A stretch of DNA of 54,011 nt from Bacillota bacterium (GTDB lineage: Bacteria > Bacillota > Clostridia > Christensenellales > Borkfalkiaceae): the NCBI GenBank assembly GCA_003343805.1, contig QAKM01000073.1, positions 1 through 54,011 of the forward strand, in the 5' to 3' direction. Below are positions 30,923-38,602 of the stretch, piece by piece. The translations under genes and the position numbers were made by a program. Numbering within the stretch: position 1 is the first letter of the stretch; the number at the start of each line of letters is the position of its first letter. Below the pieces are notes generated by a model that was given only the letters and a program-made list of their open reading frames with translations, had not been told where the DNA came from and did not search any database.

Positions 30923-33637
30923 TCATTTCTTCATGACAGGAAGCGCGTTCAGCTTGTTCAAAACCGCTGTATACAGCGCCGTTCCCTGTTCTCCGGCATA
31001 CGCGCACATCTCGGCGAGCGTCATATCGCGCGCAAGCTCCACCATCGGCCCGTCGAGCATCCCGGGCGAAAGTTCGTTCAGGATGGCGCGCCCTTCGGGC
31101 ATATCGAGGATGGAACCGAACCTCGTCTCCATGGTGTAGCGGAGGAGTTTGAGATCGGTCGCAGTCTCGTATTCCCATTCATAGGAACCGCTGCCGACGG
31201 TGACGGTCTCGTGTTCGGGGATGACGACCTGAGCCGTGCAGTTTGCGGGAACGGTGACAAAGACGCGGAGTTTGCCTTCTTTGCACTCATAGCCCGAGAC
31301 GACGGTGCCGTACACGCTTTCAAACTGCGCACGGACGCTTTCCAGCCCCTTCGTGAGCGTGGGCGCGAGTTTTAAAGTGCGGTAACCGGGCGACGTTTCG
31401 CGGATGCCCGCAACGATGCGGTACAGCCAATCCCCCACCGAACCGTAGGAATAGTGGTTGAAGGAGTTCATCGAAGGTTCGTGCAGCGAGCCGTCGGGCA
31501 GGATGCCGTCCCAGCGCTCCCAGATGGTCGTCGCGCCCATCTTGACCGCATACAACCAGGAAGGGAAATCTTCGTGGAAGAGAAGTTTTTCGGCAAGGTC
31601 GTGCATCCCGTTTTCGGAGAGCGCGAAAAGAAGATAGGGCGTTCCCGCAAACCCCGTGACAAGGTGGTTGTTGTGTTCGGAGAGGTTGGTCTTGAGCGTC
31701 CCGATGACACGCGCTCTCATCTCATCCGGGACGAGCCCGAAATAGAGCGTCAGGACGCACGCTGTCTGCGTTTCGGAGACAAGACGGCCCGTCGCCGTGA
31801 AGTATTCCGTTTGGAACGCCGCTTTGATGGCGTCCGCGCGGGCAGAATACTCCTTGGCGAGCGCTTCTTCGCCCAAAACGTGTGCGGCCTTTGCGACAAT
31901 GTCCGTCGAAACATAGTAGAACACGTTGGCAACGAGGTGCTTATCCGTCGAACCCGTGCGCGTTGCGGGGTTGGAACCGTCGAGCGCCAGCCAGTCGCCG
32001 TACTGAAACCCCGTCTGCCAAAGGCCGTTTTCACTGCATCTGGAATGAACGAAATCCACCCACTTCTTCATGGCGGGGAACTGCGCACGAAGCGCGTCTT
32101 TGTCGCCGTAGACGAGATACTCGTTCCAGGGGATCATGGTCGCACAGTCGCTCCAGAGCGCCGCGCCGTCGTTGCCGCTGAGGATATCGGGGATGACGTG
32201 CGGCACGCTGCCGTCGGCACGCTGCTCGCTCGCAAGATCCAAGAGCCACTTGTTGAAGAAGGACGAGACGTCGTAGTTGAACGCCGCCGTGCGGAAGAAC
32301 ACGTTGGCGTCGCCTGTCCAGCCGAGGCGCTCGTCGCGCTGCGGGCAGTCGGTCGGAACGTCGACGAAGTTGCTCCTCTGCCCCCAGACGATGTTCTGCC
32401 ACAGCCGTTCAACGCGGGGATCGGAGCACTCAAACTTGCCCGTCTGCTTCATATCGGAATGCAGCACCAGTCCCGTGACGGCCTCCTTGGGGAGCTCCTT
32501 CCCGACGATCTGAAGATAGCGGAAGCCGTGGAAGGTGAAGTGCGGCGTCAAGACCTGTTTCCCGCCCGCGAGGATGAACGTATCTTCGCTTGTCGCCTCG
32601 CGCAGATTTTCCGTGTAGAAGTTCCCTTCTTTATCGAGCACTTCGGCATGACGCAGCGTGATGGTCTCTCCGCGCTCGCCCTCCACTTCCAGAGAGACAA
32701 AGCCCGTGAAGTTCTGCCCGAAATCAAGGACATACTCTCCCTTCGGCGTATGGAAGCAAGAGATAGGCTTTAAAACCTGAGTGCAGCGCACGGGCTCGTT
32801 GATCTGCCCGACCACCTTTGCCGGGAAGGAGATGACTTCCACGGGGGAAGATTTCTCTTCTTTCGTGAAATCCTGCGTTTCGCCGAAGTAAAATTCGCTG
32901 TCTGCAATGTAAGTGGAGACGGCCGTAAAGCTCTCGTCCGTTCCGAACACGTCCCCGGTGCCGTCCTCGTAAGTCAGGCGTATTTCCGCCATGCCTGCCG
33001 TGCGGCCGCCGTAGATACCGCGCTGCTTCATAAACCCGAGAGCTCCCGCATACCAGCCTTTTCCGACCAGCATCGAAAAGTCGTTCTCTCCCTCATTGAT
33101 AAGGGAAGTGACGTCGTAGGTCTGATATTCAAGCGTGTGGGAATAACTCGTCCAGAAGGGCGCAAAATAGCTGTCCCCAGCCTTCTTTCCGCCGAAATAA
33201 CACTCATAGAGTCCGAGCGCCGTCGCATACAGTCTCGCCGCTCTGACGGGCTTTTTCGCCGTAAATTTCCCCTTGAGCGCATAGACGGGCGCAGGGGCTT
33301 CTGTGGGGGCGATCATCTTTGCCGCAAAGGGCTCGGAGAGTTTGTCCGTTTCAAAGACGAGCGTCTCCCCCGCGCGGCACCCGTGATTATCTTCGACGGT
33401 AAGGCGTGCCTCGTACTGCGTGCGGGGAGCAAGCACCTCCCCCTCGGGCAGGACATAGACACTCTCCCCCTCCCCGGCAGCACGGGCGATCGTTTTCCCG
33501 TCTTTTAAGATCGCAAGTTCAAATTTGATCTGCTTTGTATCGCGTTCGTCGGATCTCAGCTTCCAGGAAAAATGCGGCTTTTCAACGCGGCAGAAACCGC
33601 CCGCCGCCTCGACAACGCGAAAATCAGAAAGGTTCAT
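30923..33637 (-). CDS. GH78 alpha-L-rhamnosidase (GH78-1)
   Basis: 904 aa, cytoplasmic. Order: N-terminal Ig-like and rhamnosidase beta domains (RAARLYATALGLYECYFGGK near residue 135), then the (alpha/alpha)6 barrel with DCPQRDERLGWTGD near residue 430, whose Glu is the general acid, and the catalytic-base Glu in TTIWERWDG near 706. The C-terminal beta domain ends the family fold; the last 40 residues (MLDGPMVELARDMTLAEMC) form an extra helical tail. It removes terminal alpha-rhamnose. GGAGG precedes the ATG. It is divergent to the AraC gene at 33763, its likely regulator. Confidence 0.95.
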   Translation of the reverse strand: MNLSDFRVVEAAGGFCRVEKPHFSWKLRSDERDTKQIKFELAILKDGKTIARAAGEGESVYVLPEGEVLAPRTQYEARLTVEDNHGCRAGETLVFETDKLSEPFAAKMIAPTEAPAPVYALKGKFTAKKPVRAARLYATALGLYECYFGGKKAGDSYFAPFWTSYSHTLEYQTYDVTSLINEGENDFSMLVGKGWYAGALGFMKQRGIYGGRTAGMAEIRLTYEDGTGDVFGTDESFTAVSTYIADSEFYFGETQDFTKEEKSSPVEVISFPAKVVGQINEPVRCTQVLKPISCFHTPKGEYVLDFGQNFTGFVSLEVEGERGETITLRHAEVLDKEGNFYTENLREATSEDTFILAGGKQVLTPHFTFHGFRYLQIVGKELPKEAVTGLVLHSDMKQTGKFECSDPRVERLWQNIVWGQRSNFVDVPTDCPQRDERLGWTGDANVFFRTAAFNYDVSSFFNKWLLDLASEQRADGSVPHVIPDILSGNDGAALWSDCATMIPWNEYLVYGDKDALRAQFPAMKKWVDFVHSRCSENGLWQTGFQYGDWLALDGSNPATRTGSTDKHLVANVFYYVSTDIVAKAAHVLGEEALAKEYSARADAIKAAFQTEYFTATGRLVSETQTACVLTLYFGLVPDEMRARVIGTLKTNLSEHNNHLVTGFAGTPYLLFALSENGMHDLAEKLLFHEDFPSWLYAVKMGATTIWERWDGILPDGSLHEPSMNSFNHYSYGSVGDWLYRIVAGIRETSPGYRTLKLAPTLTKGLESVRAQFESVYGTVVSGYECKEGKLRVFVTVPANCTAQVVIPEHETVTVGSGSYEWEYETATDLKLLRYTMETRFGSILDMPEGRAILNELSPGMLDGPMVELARDMTLAEMCAYAGEQGTALYTAVLNKLNALPVMKK

Positions 33638-33690
33638 AATCGGTCCTCCTTATTTTTCTCCGTATGATACTACAAATTTCGGGAAAAGTC

Positions 33691-33719
33691 TTGCATCATT
33701 GTCGTTTTTATTGTATAAT
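33691..33719 (+). promoter_or_regulatory. Promoter of araC-type gene 1
   Basis: TTGCAT (33691-33696), 17 bases, TATAAT (33714-33719). The same hexamers and spacing, with the same TCT before the -35 box, stand before the second AraC gene at 50015-50043. Confidence 0.7.
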
Positions 33720-33762
33720 TATTGCAAATCTTTTTTCAACTTCACAAATATGGCGGGGTCTT

Positions 33763-34986
33763 ATGGAAAATTTTGACTTGTTGTGTGAAATGGCAAAACT
33801 GCTGAACGATCTGAGCGGCCTGCCTGTATCCATCTGGCGCGGAACGGAGCACGTTCGGGATTATTCCGTCGTTCGGCTCCCGCCGCCTTCCATTTCTCCT
33901 GCGTACCGGTACTTTCTGCCACTGTACGAAAAGAACGAACCCGTCACTTATGAGATCGCCGACGACAAGCTGTTCATCGGGCTCGTGCGAATGCAGGAAG
34001 AAGATCTCAGCCTCCTTTTGGGCCCCGCGCGCCTCTCCTCGCTCAGCGAGTCGGAAGTTGCCAAGCTCATCCTCAACTACGATATCCCCAAGGAACAAGA
34101 ACAGGTCTTTCGCGAATTTTTATTCTATGCGCCCGTCTATCATTTCCACTACTGCATCCAGCTTTTGATGTATCTGCAGCTCTCCGTCAACCGTACGCTT
34201 GTCACCCATCGCGAGCTCACCCTCGCAAAGGCGGAGCGGGCCGACAAGCTCGTGCAGGAAGCGTTCCGAGAGATGTTCCATCACAACGAACAGCTTGAAT
34301 ATGGCGAAGTTTTGCGGCACACCACACTCGAATTTGAGCAAAAGATGCTTAACTGCATCCGCATGGGAGATAAAAAGGCACTTGAAGAAGTTTTCAACCG
34401 TGTTCCCATCGGGCGCGTGGGAAAAGTCGCACCCACTTCCATGCGTCAGGCGCAGAATACGGGCATCGTCTCGATCACGCTGTCCGTGCGCGCCGCCATC
34501 GCAGGCGGACTGAGCCAGGAGATCGCCTTCCAGCTTTCGGATATCGCCATCCAGAAGATCGAAGCCTGCACGTCGATCAACGAGGTCAATCTCATCGTCT
34601 ACCGGATGCTGACCAACCTCACCGAGCGCGTCTCCTCGCTGAACACACCCGTGTACAGCAATCCCATCGTCGACCGCGCCATCCACTACATCGACGAGCA
34701 CGTCTGCGGGAAGATCTCCATCGACGATCTTGCGGAGTACGCCCACGCCAACCGTTCCTATCTTTCAAGCAAGTTTAAACAGGAGACAGGACTCTCCATC
34801 ATGGAATACATCAACAAGAAGAAGATCGAGGAGGCGCAGCGCCTTCTGCGCTTTTCAGATAAATCGCTCATTGCGATCTCCAACTATCTCTCCTTCTCTT
34901 CGCAGAGCCACTTCCAGAACACCTTCAAAAAAGTCACGGGCACAACGCCCGTCCTCTGGCAGAAACAGTGGAAGTCAAAAAATTAG
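33763..34986 (+). CDS. AraC family transcriptional regulator 1
   Basis: 407 aa from the ATG at 33763; the longer frame from 33664 would begin upstream of the promoter and is rejected. The first 290 residues are a sensor of the type found in large AraC regulators of Clostridia (MAKLLNDLSGLPVSIWRG at the start). The C-terminal 100 residues are the double HTH: ISIDDLAEYAHANRSYLSSK and FKQETGLSIMEYINKKKIEE for the first, YLSFSSQSHFQNTFKKVTG for the second. It stands divergent to GH78-1 and probably activates operon A. A paralogue controls the next operon. The gene ends in TAG. Confidence 0.93.
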   Translation: MENFDLLCEMAKLLNDLSGLPVSIWRGTEHVRDYSVVRLPPPSISPAYRYFLPLYEKNEPVTYEIADDKLFIGLVRMQEEDLSLLLGPARLSSLSESEVAKLILNYDIPKEQEQVFREFLFYAPVYHFHYCIQLLMYLQLSVNRTLVTHRELTLAKAERADKLVQEAFREMFHHNEQLEYGEVLRHTTLEFEQKMLNCIRMGDKKALEEVFNRVPIGRVGKVAPTSMRQAQNTGIVSITLSVRAAIAGGLSQEIAFQLSDIAIQKIEACTSINEVNLIVYRMLTNLTERVSSLNTPVYSNPIVDRAIHYIDEHVCGKISIDDLAEYAHANRSYLSSKFKQETGLSIMEYINKKKIEEAQRLLRFSDKSLIAISNYLSFSSQSHFQNTFKKVTGTTPVLWQKQWKSKN

Positions 34987-35003
34987 CAGCATCCCTCTTG
35001 ATC

Positions 35004-35034
35004 GGAAAAGCGGCCCTCAGGCCGCTTTCCTTTT
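35004..35034. terminator. Bidirectional terminator between AraC 1 and operon B
   Basis: Stem 35004-35015 with 35020-35030 (about 11 bp, one bulge) with T-rich tracts on the plus strand (CCTTTTATC) and a weaker one on the minus strand. It ends both converging units. Confidence 0.8.
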
Positions 35035-35041
35035 ATCTTGC

Positions 35042-36562
35042 TTACTTGACGTCCAATTCGCTGACGATCTTAGGGTATTCCCGCATCTCATCGGGGCCGT
35101 GCAGCGGATCCCAGACCTGCGCGAAGAATTTATCCACTTTGGCACGGGCGCCGTAGTTCCAACTCTTGCGTTCGCATTCGTCGCACCAATGTCCGCCCTC
35201 GAGGACGAGGCGGGGACTTGCCTTGAACTTGTGCCCGAACGCGCACTCAAATTCGAGTGGCGTCGTCCAGTCGCCCGTTTTCATCGTCACGCTCAACAGT
35301 TTACCGCCGCGGAATTCTGCGGCTTTTTTCATGTCGTCGTAACAAAGCTCGCTTTCGGGCTTTTCTTCGTCGTAGCCGTGGTCGATGGGAACAACTTTAT
35401 CCCAATCGGTGAAATGCTTCATCTCCGAGAGTTTTTCGGGCAACGCCTCCCACCGCTTGCGGCTGCCCCAATAGGCATCAATATGGTCTTCGACGTTATC
35501 CTCGATGAAGTGCAGCGTGCCGTGCTCGGTGCGGGCAAGTTTGTCGAAGCGCTTTCTCATGATGCCGCCCATCAGTTTCTGCCCGCCGGGAAGTTTGCAG
35601 ATGATGCGCGAAGCCGTGCGCAGGCCGCCCAGCATTTCCAGATAGCAGTCGTAATAATACTGCATGGAATCGTGACGGAAATGCAGATAGTTTTCCAGCT
35701 TGTCGCCGTCCAGATAATAGTGACCGTGGAAATTGAGCGTCGCCTGCTTTTTGGGGCTTAAAATATAGTCCAGCTTTGTAAGCCCGATCTCGCCGTACAG
35801 CACTTTGAACATGGAATAGGTATCGATCCTGCAAGAAGGTCCGCCGCCGATGTTATAGATATGCCCCCAAAAACTTTCGGGCAAATCGCCGTCGTGATAG
35901 AAGGCGCACAGATTTTTCATTGCCCTTGCCGAATCTCGGTCGGAGCAATACTCGAGGACGTTATCAAAGCAGTTGTGGAACATGATGGCGTCGTTGATCT
36001 CGCTCATCGCCTTGCCGATGATGCCCGTCCGACGGAGCGACACCCAATATTTGAGACCGCTTTCGATGACCAGCCGCTCCGCCGCCACTTTGGAGACGGC
36101 GTAGTAGTCGAACATACTCGGCTTGATGGGGTCGCCCACCCTGCCCCAATGGATGGGCGGCATCCGATCGCCCGTTTCCGCCACCGTGCCGATATACACG
36201 AGACGGGTCGTATTTTCCTGTCCGCAGTCATAGATGGCGTCGATGATATTCTTCGTCGAGCCGTAGTTGACCTTCATCGCCCGCTCGGGATAATAGTCGG
36301 CGGCGGGCGAAACAAAGGCGGCAATGTGCAGAACGAGATCGCACCCCTTCACGCACTTTTTAACAACTTCGTAATCGTTGAGGTCGCCCCACTCGATCGT
36401 AAGCCCCTTCGTCTGCCGATAGGGCGCGAGCAGGCTTCTGTTCTTTTCGGAGTCGCGAGCGAGGATGACGATATCCTGCTTGTCGGTATCTTTGAGCATC
36501 TCTTTGAGGGATGCAAAGCCCATGCCGCCCGTTGCGCCCGTCACAAATACGCGCTGCTTCAT
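35042..36562 (-). CDS. Extended SDR oxidoreductase fused to a zinc-ribbon-like C-terminal module
   Basis: 506 aa; extended SDRs mostly have 310-350. The NAD(P)-binding Rossmann fold opens VFVTGATGGMG at residues 5-15, and DYYAVSKVAAERL near residue 150 gives the YxxxK catalytic pair. About 150 residues follow the SDR domain. They include an acidic linker and, near residues 436-463, the pattern FECAFGHKFKASPR then WCDECE, that is C-x3-H, H-x-C-x2-C, like a zinc ribbon. Last gene of operon B, one base after the second oxidoreductase gene. The substrate may be an NDP-sugar, free sugar acid or an aglycone hydroxyl group; the sequence does not tell. Confidence 0.85.
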   Translation of the reverse strand: MKQRVFVTGATGGMGFASLKEMLKDTDKQDIVILARDSEKNRSLLAPYRQTKGLTIEWGDLNDYEVVKKCVKGCDLVLHIAAFVSPAADYYPERAMKVNYGSTKNIIDAIYDCGQENTTRLVYIGTVAETGDRMPPIHWGRVGDPIKPSMFDYYAVSKVAAERLVIESGLKYWVSLRRTGIIGKAMSEINDAIMFHNCFDNVLEYCSDRDSARAMKNLCAFYHDGDLPESFWGHIYNIGGGPSCRIDTYSMFKVLYGEIGLTKLDYILSPKKQATLNFHGHYYLDGDKLENYLHFRHDSMQYYYDCYLEMLGGLRTASRIICKLPGGQKLMGGIMRKRFDKLARTEHGTLHFIEDNVEDHIDAYWGSRKRWEALPEKLSEMKHFTDWDKVVPIDHGYDEEKPESELCYDDMKKAAEFRGGKLLSVTMKTGDWTTPLEFECAFGHKFKASPRLVLEGGHWCDECERKSWNYGARAKVDKFFAQVWDPLHGPDEMREYPKIVSELDVK

Positions 36563-36563
36563 G

Positions 36564-37580
36564 TTACTCCCCTTTCATGGCGACGATCTTGCCCGCCTTA
36601 TTATCGAGAATATCGGCGCAAAGTTTCACGGAATCGCCGATCGCCGCTTCGATATCATCGGGCTGCACACCCAAAAAGTCGCAGCCTTCCTTTTTGTCGA
36701 TGAACAAGTTGCTGCATTGAAGTTTGGTGAACTTGACCATGTGCAGACCGCCGTCGATGCCCTCCTTCTTCTGCTGCTTTCTGAGCTGCATCCCGCCGAT
36801 GGCATAGAAACAGTTGGGAATGGTTTTTATCGGTTTATTCGGACAGCCGAGATACTTGTGGCAGATCTTCAGCATCTCTTTCCATTCCATGTTATAGTAG
36901 CCGATGGGATAGCACTTACCGCCCTTGTTGCGCTCCAGAGCGCCGGCGACCGCCTGCCCCACCTGCTTGACCGTGACCATCGTTGAGCCGCCCTTCGGCC
37001 AGAGCGTTGCGTTTTTCATGGAACGGATGTTCTCGACGAGGAACACCCAGACGGGCTTGCGCCCCGGCTGCGTGCCGAAGATATAGGGAAGTTCCAAAAC
37101 GGCGACATCGAACCCCTTTTCCGCAAAGCTCATTGCCGCCTCTTCCTGATCGATGCGCGAACGGATATACGGGTGATACTTGGTGAGCTTCCATTCGGGG
37201 TGCTTTTTTGCAAAGTACGAAAAGTACGAACCGAGAATGACGCTGTGTTTTACCCCGCACTCCTTGGCAAGTTTCAAAAGCCGCTTGACGGGATCAATGT
37301 TGTACTTCTTATACAGGTTGTAAATGGGAGCAGGGCCTTCCACGCGTTCGTCCACGCCCGCGGCGAACACAAAGCCATCGCAGCCCTTCATGTGGGCGCG
37401 CACTTCGTCATCCGTCATCTCGAGATAGTTGCCGTATTCGATCTTCATCTCCTTAGGAAGAACGGCGCCCTGCGGAAGTGGCGGCAAGGCAATGCTCGAC
37501 ACTTCGTGCCCTCTTGCAATGAGTTCCTTTGCGGCCTCCGAGCCCAAGAGACCCGTTCCGCCGATCATAAATACTTTCAT
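36564..37580 (-). CDS. Atypical SDR, NAD-dependent epimerase/reductase family
   Basis: 338 aa from the ATG at 37580 (GGAGG eight bases upstream); a longer frame to 37817 lies over the esterase gene. Rossmann motif MKVFMIGGTGLLGSEAA at the N-terminus. The usual YxxxK is not found: at its place stands YHPYIRSRIDQEEAAM, with Arg for Lys. So it may be a reductase of the atypical SDR kind or need a partner. The C-terminal region (KLCADILDNKAGKI) lies in the substrate domain. It is coupled to the fused SDR gene just downstream, so the two may act in sequence on one compound. Confidence 0.85.
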   Translation of the reverse strand: MKVFMIGGTGLLGSEAAKELIARGHEVSSIALPPLPQGAVLPKEMKIEYGNYLEMTDDEVRAHMKGCDGFVFAAGVDERVEGPAPIYNLYKKYNIDPVKRLLKLAKECGVKHSVILGSYFSYFAKKHPEWKLTKYHPYIRSRIDQEEAAMSFAEKGFDVAVLELPYIFGTQPGRKPVWVFLVENIRSMKNATLWPKGGSTMVTVKQVGQAVAGALERNKGGKCYPIGYYNMEWKEMLKICHKYLGCPNKPIKTIPNCFYAIGGMQLRKQQKKEGIDGGLHMVKFTKLQCSNLFIDKKEGCDFLGVQPDDIEAAIGDSVKLCADILDNKAGKIVAMKGE

Positions 37581-37623
37581 AAAACAACCTCCTGTATTTC
37601 CTTCAAGGCAATGAATCGCTGCC

Positions 37624-38583
37624 TTATACTTTTCCCAAAAATTCAACCGCGCGGGAGATCCAGCCCTCTGCGCCTGTCCCCGTTCCCTCGCCAAAGCCAT
37701 GCGGCGCGCGCGGGAACACATCCAGATGCGAAAGGATGCCCCTCTGCTGCAGCTTTGCACAAAACGCCATGAGCGGCTTGCGGTCGATGAGGATATCGTG
37801 CTTTCCGACCGCGACATAGGTGGGCGGGAAGCACTCCGAATGCGCCATCACATCATAAGCGGCAAGGACATCCTCCTTGCTGAGCGCACCGAACATCCTC
37901 TTCAAAAAGCCGATATGACGGAAATCGGAACAGAGCGCCCTTGTGATGATGGCGGGATAGATCGCAAGCAGCGCCCTCGGAGCGGGCAGGCGACGTGCGG
38001 AAAAGCCGAAATGGTCCGTTCCCCATTGCGTGATGAGATTCCCGCCCGCGGAAAACCCGCAAAGGACATATCCCCGCCCGCCGCAGCGCGCCGATATAAA
38101 GCGGACGGCCCGCTCCAGGTCTTCGCTCGCACGGGGAAGGGCGGGCGCCGTTCCCACGCGGTAGTTGAGCACATACGCATCGTATCCTTGCTCACAAAAG
38201 CGTTTGGCGACGGGGAACCCTTCGACGATGTTGCAGACGTATGCGTATCCGCCGCCCGCACAGATGAGAACGACGGGCCTTTTCTCCGCTCCTTCCCCGC
38301 CCGGGAAAGCATAGAGGCGCACATCGCGCCTTGTCTCGTCCTCGCAGCACTCTCCCTCCTCGTACAGAGAATAGACGCATCGTCCCTCCTTTGCCGTCCC
38401 CATCAGAAAGGTAAGGCCTTCCTCCATCACTTCCGGACGGCAGGCACGATGCCTTTTGCAGAAATCACGCAGAGTGAGTACGGAAGCGCGGCGGGCAAGG
38501 TCGACGTCGCTATAGTCTAAAAATCGTTCCGTGCCCTCAAGTTCCCCTGAAAACAGCGTAGAAAGCGGTGTCTTTTGATCCAT
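37624..38583 (-). CDS. Alpha/beta hydrolase, esterase-type (esterase 1)
   Basis: 319 aa from the ATG at 38583 (GGAGG upstream). Oxyanion motif CAGGGYAYV near residue 108, nucleophile Ser in GFSAGGN near 175, Asp in GKHDILID and His in RAPHGFG. No signal peptide. This group contains acetyl- and feruloyl-type sugar esterases of glycan operons. It probably removes acyl groups that block glycosidases. Paralogue of esterase 2 on the other side of GH78-2. Confidence 0.88.
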   Translation of the reverse strand: MDQKTPLSTLFSGELEGTERFLDYSDVDLARRASVLTLRDFCKRHRACRPEVMEEGLTFLMGTAKEGRCVYSLYEEGECCEDETRRDVRLYAFPGGEGAEKRPVVLICAGGGYAYVCNIVEGFPVAKRFCEQGYDAYVLNYRVGTAPALPRASEDLERAVRFISARCGGRGYVLCGFSAGGNLITQWGTDHFGFSARRLPAPRALLAIYPAIITRALCSDFRHIGFLKRMFGALSKEDVLAAYDVMAHSECFPPTYVAVGKHDILIDRKPLMAFCAKLQQRGILSHLDVFPRAPHGFGEGTGTGAEGWISRAVEFLGKV

Positions 38584-38602
38584 TTTTATCCTCCTTTTTC
38601 GT

